From Pseudomonas rubra (GTDB lineage Bacteria > Pseudomonadota > Gammaproteobacteria > Pseudomonadales > Pseudomonadaceae): 64,000 bases of DNA. Positions 59,412-64,000 of the stretch are shown one piece after another. A model generated the notes under the pieces. It was not told the DNA's origin and did not search any database. It worked only from the letters and a program-made list of their open reading frames with translations. The DNA is taken from NCBI RefSeq assembly GCF_028656935.1, contig NZ_JAMDGZ010000027.1, forward strand, positions 1 through 64,000. Direction: 5' to 3'. The position numbers and the translations under genes are program-made. Positions within the stretch are counted from its first letter, which is position 1, and each line of letters begins with the position of its first letter.

Positions 59412-60365
59412 TCAGTGCGCGCCGGGATCGGCGACCAGGCGGCCGGCGTCTTTGGTCAGCGCCTTGAGGAATTCCTCTTGCAGCTCCGGATCATTGCGGG
59501 TCAGTTCGATCAGGCTCTGCTCCAGTTCGCTGGCTTCCTCTTCCAGGCCCAGCTCCGACAGGCGCTTGACCCGGTGCACCCACTGGCTGACTTCATCGTC
59601 TTCCAGGTCGTCGAAAATCAGCTCGTGGGCTTCCACCAGTTTGCCGCGCAGGCTGGCGCTGATCAGCAGGCTGGCATCGCCACGTACATTGTTGTCTTCA
59701 TCGGCGACCTGCAGGTGCAGGGTGCCGATATGGGTGAGGTTCTGCTCGCTGAACGGGCTGTCGAGCAGGTTCAGGTGCAGCACGCCGTTGCGGTCGGTGG
59801 TCAGCTCGTGGTTGACCTTGCCGGCCTTGACGGTGACCGGTCGTTCACTCCACGGCACGCTGGTGTATTCCTGACGCTTGTCCTTCTGCACCTCGGTGAT
59901 ACCCGCCAGGTTCTGCTGGGCACGGCCGTTGGACTGAGCGTTCATGAACGGGTTGAGGCCGTCGAAACCATAGCGCAACCAGTCATGGGTCACGCTGTCG
60001 GGCAGGTTGCCCAGGGCAAAGACGTTGACCACGTTGGCGCCGACGCCGGCAACCACCGCCACCGCGCCCAGCGGAATCTCGTAGACTTCGCGCCAGGGCT
60101 GGTAAGGCGTATAGCGATCATAGCGACGGGTAACTTCGAACTCGGTGACTTCGAAATTCTTCTGTTCGTGAATGCGCACACGCCGTTGCGGCAGCTCGAG
60201 TACCTTGGGGTCCCCGACATCGATCTGCAGGCTGTGTTCGAGCAGCTTGCGCTCGATGCGCTCCTCGTGTTCGCTGCGCTGGGACATCTGGTTGGCGCAA
60301 CCGCTGAGGAACAGGGCGCCGCACAGTGCGGCGCCCCCCAGGTTGATGGTACTTCGCTTGAACAT
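59412..60365 (-). CDS. Lipoprotein of unknown function downstream of proS
   Basis: A 317-aa lipoprotein with a signal peptide and lipobox LFLSGC (Cys about residue 23). The mature protein has a charged, heptad-like N-terminus, a short hydrophobic segment (about 98-120, PLGAVAVVAGVGANVVNVFALG) and an acidic C-terminal helix (about 265-305). I do not recognise a domain. It starts 18 bp after the proS stop on the same strand, so it is likely co-transcribed, as in other pseudomonads where a conserved lipoprotein follows proS. Confidence 0.82.
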   Translation of the reverse strand: MFKRSTINLGGAALCGALFLSGCANQMSQRSEHEERIERKLLEHSLQIDVGDPKVLELPQRRVRIHEQKNFEVTEFEVTRRYDRYTPYQPWREVYEIPLGAVAVVAGVGANVVNVFALGNLPDSVTHDWLRYGFDGLNPFMNAQSNGRAQQNLAGITEVQKDKRQEYTSVPWSERPVTVKAGKVNHELTTDRNGVLHLNLLDSPFSEQNLTHIGTLHLQVADEDNNVRGDASLLISASLRGKLVEAHELIFDDLEDDEVSQWVHRVKRLSELGLEEEASELEQSLIELTRNDPELQEEFLKALTKDAGRLVADPGAH

Positions 60366-60383
60366 GATTACTCTTGCGTTGGC

Positions 60384-62099
60384 TTAGCGACGAATGCGGG
60401 CTTGCAGGAACGACAGCACCTGGGCCACTGGCAGCGGCTGTGCGTCACGCTCGGTGCGGTGCTTGTATTCCAGGTTGCCATCGGCCAGGCCGCGATCGCT
60501 GATCACGATGCGGTGCGGGATACCGATCAGTTCCATGTCGGCGAACTTGATCCCCGGGCTGGTCTTCTTGTCACGGTCGTCCAGCAGCACTTCGAAACCG
60601 GCAGCGGTCAGTTCGGCGTACAGCTTGTCGGTCGCTTCGCGAACCTGTTCGGTTTCATAGCGCAGCGGCACCAGGGCGATCTGGAATGGTGCCAGGGCGT
60701 CGCTCCAGATGATGCCGTTGTCGTCGTAGTTCTGCTCGATGGCAGCAGCCACCACGCGCGATACGCCGATGCCGTAGCAACCCATGCTCAGGGTCACCGG
60801 CTTGCCGTTCTCGCCCAGTACCTGGCACTTGAGTGCCTCGCTGTACTTGGTGCCGAGCTGGAAGATATGCCCGACTTCGATGCCGCGCTTGATCACCAGG
60901 GTGCCCTGGCCATCCGGGCTTGGGTCGCCTGCGACGACGTTGCGCAGGTCGGCCACTTGCGGAACCGGCAGGTCACGCTCCCAGTTGACGCCAAAATAGT
61001 GCTTGTCGTCGATGTTGGCACCGATGCCAAAGTCGCTCATCAGCGCGACCGAGCGGTCGATGATGCACGGCAGCGGCAGGTTCAATGGGCCGAGGGAACC
61101 GGCACCGGCGCCAATGGCGTCGCGCAGTTCATCGTCGGTGGCCATGACCAGCGGGCTGGCAACCTCTGGCAGGTTGGCGGCCTTGATTTCGTTCAGTTCA
61201 TGGTCGCCACGCACGATCAGGGCAATCAGCTTGCCCTCTTCGGCAGCGTGGACGATCAGGGTCTTGACGGTCTTTTCGATCGCCAGGTCATAGTTGTCGA
61301 CCAACTGGGTGATGGTCTTGGCGTCCGGGGTGTAGACCAGGCGCAGTTCTTCGGTCGGCGCAGGGCGCACGGTTTCCCGTGGAATGGCCTCGGCTTTCTC
61401 GATGTTGGCGGCGTAGTCGGAGCTGTCGCTGAAGATCACATCGTCTTCACCGGACTCGGCCAGCACGTGGAATTCGTGGGAGTAGCTGCCACCGATCGAG
61501 CCGGTATCAGCCTGCACTGGGCGGAAGTCCAGGCCCAGGCGGGTAAAGATGTTGCTGTAGGCCAGGTGCATGCGATCGTAGGTTTCCTGGAGGGAAGCAG
61601 GATCGGCATGGAAGGAGTAGGCGTCCTTCATGATGAACTCGCGACCACGCATCAGGCCGAAGCGCGGACGGATCTCGTCACGGAACTTGGTCTGGATCTG
61701 GTACATGTTCAGTGGCAGCTGTTTATAGCTGTTGAGCTCGTTACGGGCCAGGTCAGTGATGACCTCTTCGTGGGTCGGCCCCACGCAGAACTCGCGACCG
61801 TGGCGGTCCTTGAGGCGCAGCAGCTCAGGGCCGTACTGTTCCCAGCGTCCGGACTCCTGCCACAGCTCGGCAGGCTGGATGGCCGGCATCAGCACTTCCA
61901 GGGCGCCAGCGGCGTTCATTTCCTCGCGGACCACGGCTTCGACCTTGCGCATCACCCGCAGGCCCATCGGCAGCCAGGTGTAGAGGCCGGAGGCAAGCTT
62001 GCGGATCATGCCGGCACGCAGCATCAGCTGGTGGCTGATGACGACCGCGTCGGAAGGGGTTTCTTTTTGAGTAGCGAGCAAATATTGACTGGTGCGCAT
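60384..62099 (-). CDS. proS: Prolyl-tRNA synthetase
   Basis: A 571-aa class II aminoacyl-tRNA synthetase. Motif 1 and 2 regions ([34 protein letters not shown]), motif 3 ([17 protein letters not shown]) and the large editing (INS) domain between motifs 2 and 3 are all visible, followed by the anticodon-binding domain. The bacterial-type length and ATG at 62099 ([18 protein letters not shown]) are canonical; an upstream in-frame extension to 62213 is not conserved. Confidence 0.98.
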   Translation of the reverse strand: MRTSQYLLATQKETPSDAVVISHQLMLRAGMIRKLASGLYTWLPMGLRVMRKVEAVVREEMNAAGALEVLMPAIQPAELWQESGRWEQYGPELLRLKDRHGREFCVGPTHEEVITDLARNELNSYKQLPLNMYQIQTKFRDEIRPRFGLMRGREFIMKDAYSFHADPASLQETYDRMHLAYSNIFTRLGLDFRPVQADTGSIGGSYSHEFHVLAESGEDDVIFSDSSDYAANIEKAEAIPRETVRPAPTEELRLVYTPDAKTITQLVDNYDLAIEKTVKTLIVHAAEEGKLIALIVRGDHELNEIKAANLPEVASPLVMATDDELRDAIGAGAGSLGPLNLPLPCIIDRSVALMSDFGIGANIDDKHYFGVNWERDLPVPQVADLRNVVAGDPSPDGQGTLVIKRGIEVGHIFQLGTKYSEALKCQVLGENGKPVTLSMGCYGIGVSRVVAAAIEQNYDDNGIIWSDALAPFQIALVPLRYETEQVREATDKLYAELTAAGFEVLLDDRDKKTSPGIKFADMELIGIPHRIVISDRGLADGNLEYKHRTERDAQPLPVAQVLSFLQARIRR

Positions 62100-62211
62100 G
62101 GGAGGCCGTTGTCGGTTGCTTAAGACTTTGAATGACCCCGCATTGTACGGGGGCGAATCGGTGGCGTACAGGATGCCGGAGCTTGACGGCGTTGTCAGCC
62201 CGAATCGAGAC

Positions 62212-62237
62212 AAGAAAAAGCCCGGCAGTGCCGGGCT
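62212..62237 (-). terminator. Terminator of the oprD-family gene
   Basis: On the reverse strand AGCCCGG-CACTG-CCGGGCT followed by TTTTTCTT, 33 bp after the porin stop. Confidence 0.88.
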
Positions 62238-62269
62238 CTTTCGTACTGGGGATACTGAAAGCCCGAGGC

Positions 62270-63574
62270 TTACAGGATGCTCAGCGGGTACTCGACGATC
62301 AGACGGAAGTCGTTGTTGTCGGCGGTGTAGTCTGCGTTGTACGCATCGTTTGCGCGGTAGATGGCATGACGGACGCGGAACGACAGGTCTTTGGCTGCGC
62401 CTTCCTGGATCACGTACTTGGTCTCGAAGTTGAACTCGTTTTCCTTACCTTCGGTGTTGGACGTGGTCTCGATGTTGTCACCGTGTACATAACGCGCCAT
62501 GAAGCTCAGGCCGGGTACGCCGTAGCTGGCCATGTTCAGGTCGTAGCGCGCCTGCCAGGATTTCTCTTCTTCGCCGATGAAGTCGGAGATCTGGATGGAG
62601 TTGGACACGAAGATGGTGCCGTTACCGTCGACACCGTACAGGTAGGCCGAGTCGCCGGTCGAGCGCTGATAGGCCAGGGTGAACTTGTGAGCGCCCAGGC
62701 TATAAGCGGCTGCCAGGCTCCACAGTTTGTTGTCCAGCTCGCCGTACAGGGCCTGACCCTGGTCCTTGGTGCGGTAGGCGTTGAAGTCGAAGTTCAGCGA
62801 CTGGCTGTCATCGATCGGCAGGGTGTAGTTGAGGTTGATGTACTGCTTCTTGAAGTAGTCATCGACATCGGAAGCTGCCAGGGTACCGACGAAGTTGTCA
62901 GTGAAGGAGTAGGTGGCGCCGGCAATGTTGGCCGAGGTCAGGCCCGGGGTGTGCTTGCCGTTGATGCTGTCCTTGCCCATGCCGGTCTGCGAGCTCAGGG
63001 CGGTGAAGCGACCTGCGCTCAGTTGCAGGCCCTTGATTTCGTCGCTGGTGATCAAGGTGCCTTCGGCGACTTCAGGCAGCAGGCGGCTGTCGTCGGTTGC
63101 GAAAACCGGGCTGGCAACGAACTGGCGACCGTACTTGAGCACGGTGTCGGAGACGCGCAGCTTCACCGCGCCACCGGTCTTGCCTTGTGCGTCTTCTGGC
63201 TTGCCGTCGCTGTCGGTGCGGAACAGGCCGTTGCCGGCACGGCCTTCGCCGCCGTCGAAGCGTGCGGTACCCATGGCCATGGCGTCGACACCAAAGCCAA
63301 CGGTACCCTGAGTGAAGCCGGATTCGTAGATGCCCAGCATCGAAATACCGCTGTCTTCGCGGTAGCCGTTCTTGAAGCCGCTGCTCTTGGTCGCATCAGG
63401 GACGTTGCCGGCGCCATTGCGGAAGTCGCGGTTCATGTACATTGCACGGGTTTTGACAGACAGTTTGCTGTCTTCAATAAAGCCCTTGGACTCGTCCTGA
63501 GAAGAGGCCACTGCCAACTGCGAGGTGCCGGCTGCAACAGCCAGGGCGATAATGCTCCACTTCATCACGCGCAT
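62270..63574 (-). CDS. OprD-family outer-membrane porin
   Basis: A 434-aa porin with a signal peptide (cleavage after about residue 23, [10 protein letters not shown]). The mature sequence is a 18-strand beta-barrel pattern with the OprD-family start [21 protein letters not shown], the [23 protein letters not shown] motif and the C-terminal [13 protein letters not shown]. OprD proteins take up small carboxylates, basic amino acids or peptides; the substrate here cannot be told. AAAGGAG lies upstream of the ATG at 63574. proS follows downstream. Confidence 0.93.
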   Translation of the reverse strand: MRVMKWSIIALAVAAGTSQLAVASSQDESKGFIEDSKLSVKTRAMYMNRDFRNGAGNVPDATKSSGFKNGYREDSGISMLGIYESGFTQGTVGFGVDAMAMGTARFDGGEGRAGNGLFRTDSDGKPEDAQGKTGGAVKLRVSDTVLKYGRQFVASPVFATDDSRLLPEVAEGTLITSDEIKGLQLSAGRFTALSSQTGMGKDSINGKHTPGLTSANIAGATYSFTDNFVGTLAASDVDDYFKKQYINLNYTLPIDDSQSLNFDFNAYRTKDQGQALYGELDNKLWSLAAAYSLGAHKFTLAYQRSTGDSAYLYGVDGNGTIFVSNSIQISDFIGEEEKSWQARYDLNMASYGVPGLSFMARYVHGDNIETTSNTEGKENEFNFETKYVIQEGAAKDLSFRVRHAIYRANDAYNADYTADNNDFRLIVEYPLSIL

Positions 63575-64000
63575 CGTGATTTGCTCCTTTGGTTTTTAGG
63601 AAGAGTACTGCCGTCACTGTTTGGTTTTTTTATCAGTGCGGCTCTTTCTTTTTTGTGTCGGCGGAAATGTATATCACGCTGACCTGCGTTGGCGATATGG
63701 GCGTCCAGAACCTTTCGGTAACTTTACGGTCATGTCGCTAACAGTTATGTCCCTGTCGCAAACCACGCCCCGGGTTTTGCGGGCCGTACAACTCCAGCGC
63801 TGTTTCAAGCGGATTAAGGATAGGTAAAAACAATCTAGCCCCTTGCCCCCGAAACTCCCTGGTTAACCCATGCAGCTGTTGTTATTTGTCGCCTTCCACC
63901 GCATCAATGCAGGTGTCGTGCCGACTGTGGCGGATGACAATGCAACAAGCGTGCACAAAAGCGAACAGCTTCACGAATTTTTCACTTTTGCAGCCTGCAA
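63575..64000. other. Upstream region of the porin gene, no recognised gene
   Basis: About 426 bp to the right edge. The first 80 bp carry the ribosome-binding site and T-rich promoter-like sequence of the porin gene. The rest has no convincing coding sequence: an ATG at 63870 opens a frame to the edge with no ribosome-binding site. The neighbouring gene must lie outside the window. Confidence 0.6.

Noticed and set aside
59400-62123. 907-codon open frame antisense to the lipoprotein and proS genes
   Set aside because: Same explanation: antisense GC-rich shadow spanning two unrelated genes, with low-complexity composition.
63870-64000. ORF opening at 63870 toward the right edge
   Set aside because: No ribosome-binding site, ordinary codon use not evident, and only about 43 codons visible; no family recognised.

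Overview
The window is a high-GC gammaproteobacterial chromosome segment that looks like the genus Pseudomonas, most likely a member of the P. putida/P. fluorescens side of the genus. The evidence is gene order and marker genes: tilS-pyrG-kdsA-eno-ftsB-ispD, frmA-fghA-ispF-truD-surE-pcm-nlpD-rpoS, an RsmZ-type small RNA with a GacA box beside rpoS, fdxA, mutS, a contractile-tail bacteriocin (tailocin) island between mutS and cinA, recA-recX, finR/fpr, an AcvB/MprF lipid-aminoacylation pair, and an OprD porin. Pseudomonas-type REP/REPIN palindromes occur at several intergenic sites.

Layout. 1-345: the 5' part of an IS110-family transposase and its noncoding end, next to a REP. 380-16128: conserved housekeeping genes (tRNA modification, CTP, KDO, glycolysis, division, MEP isoprenoid pathway, glutathione-dependent formaldehyde detoxification, the surE-pcm-nlpD-rpoS stress block, rsmZ and fdxA). 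16268-18838: mutS. 18999-38596: accessory island. 38611-47160: cinA-recA-recX and a series of conserved genes ending in finR/fpr. 47448-63574: trmO, DUF1456, a pseudouridine-synthase homologue, GNAT, rimO, kup, acvB-mprF, two initiator tRNAs, dinB, a lipoprotein, proS and an oprD-family porin.

The island is the main interest. A self-cleaving S24/CI-type repressor is flanked on both sides by clusters of TGCAT/ATGCA half-sites. Downstream come a short pore-forming colicin-like bacteriocin with a convergent 3-TM immunity gene, a holin, a two-TM membrane-protein cassette bounded by terminators, and then a complete contractile tailocin in the R-pyocin gene order: baseplate V, W, J, I; fibre; fibre chaperone; sheath; tube; gpE/E' with a +1 frameshift; tape measure; U; X; D. 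A lysis cassette (GH19 endolysin, Rz/Rz1) follows. The island ends with a second pore-forming bacteriocin and a co-directional 4-TM immunity protein. No capsid, terminase, portal or integrase gene is present, so this is a particle weapon and not a prophage. One DNA-damage switch and one lysis cassette could therefore release three different killing agents.

The most unusual sequence features are: a near-identical 651-bp tandem duplication inside the tape-measure gene; a prfB-like CTT TGA +1 shift site in the tail-assembly chaperone; a series of terminator hairpins inside the tailocin operon, which implies antitermination or internal promoters; a 152-bp CTAG-flanked MITE whose target duplication contains the stop codon of a LOG-family gene; a 108-bp palindromic element inserted in a REP with a 10-bp target duplication; a terminator hairpin whose T-run abuts the ispF start codon; and an IS110 end that may encode a bridge RNA.
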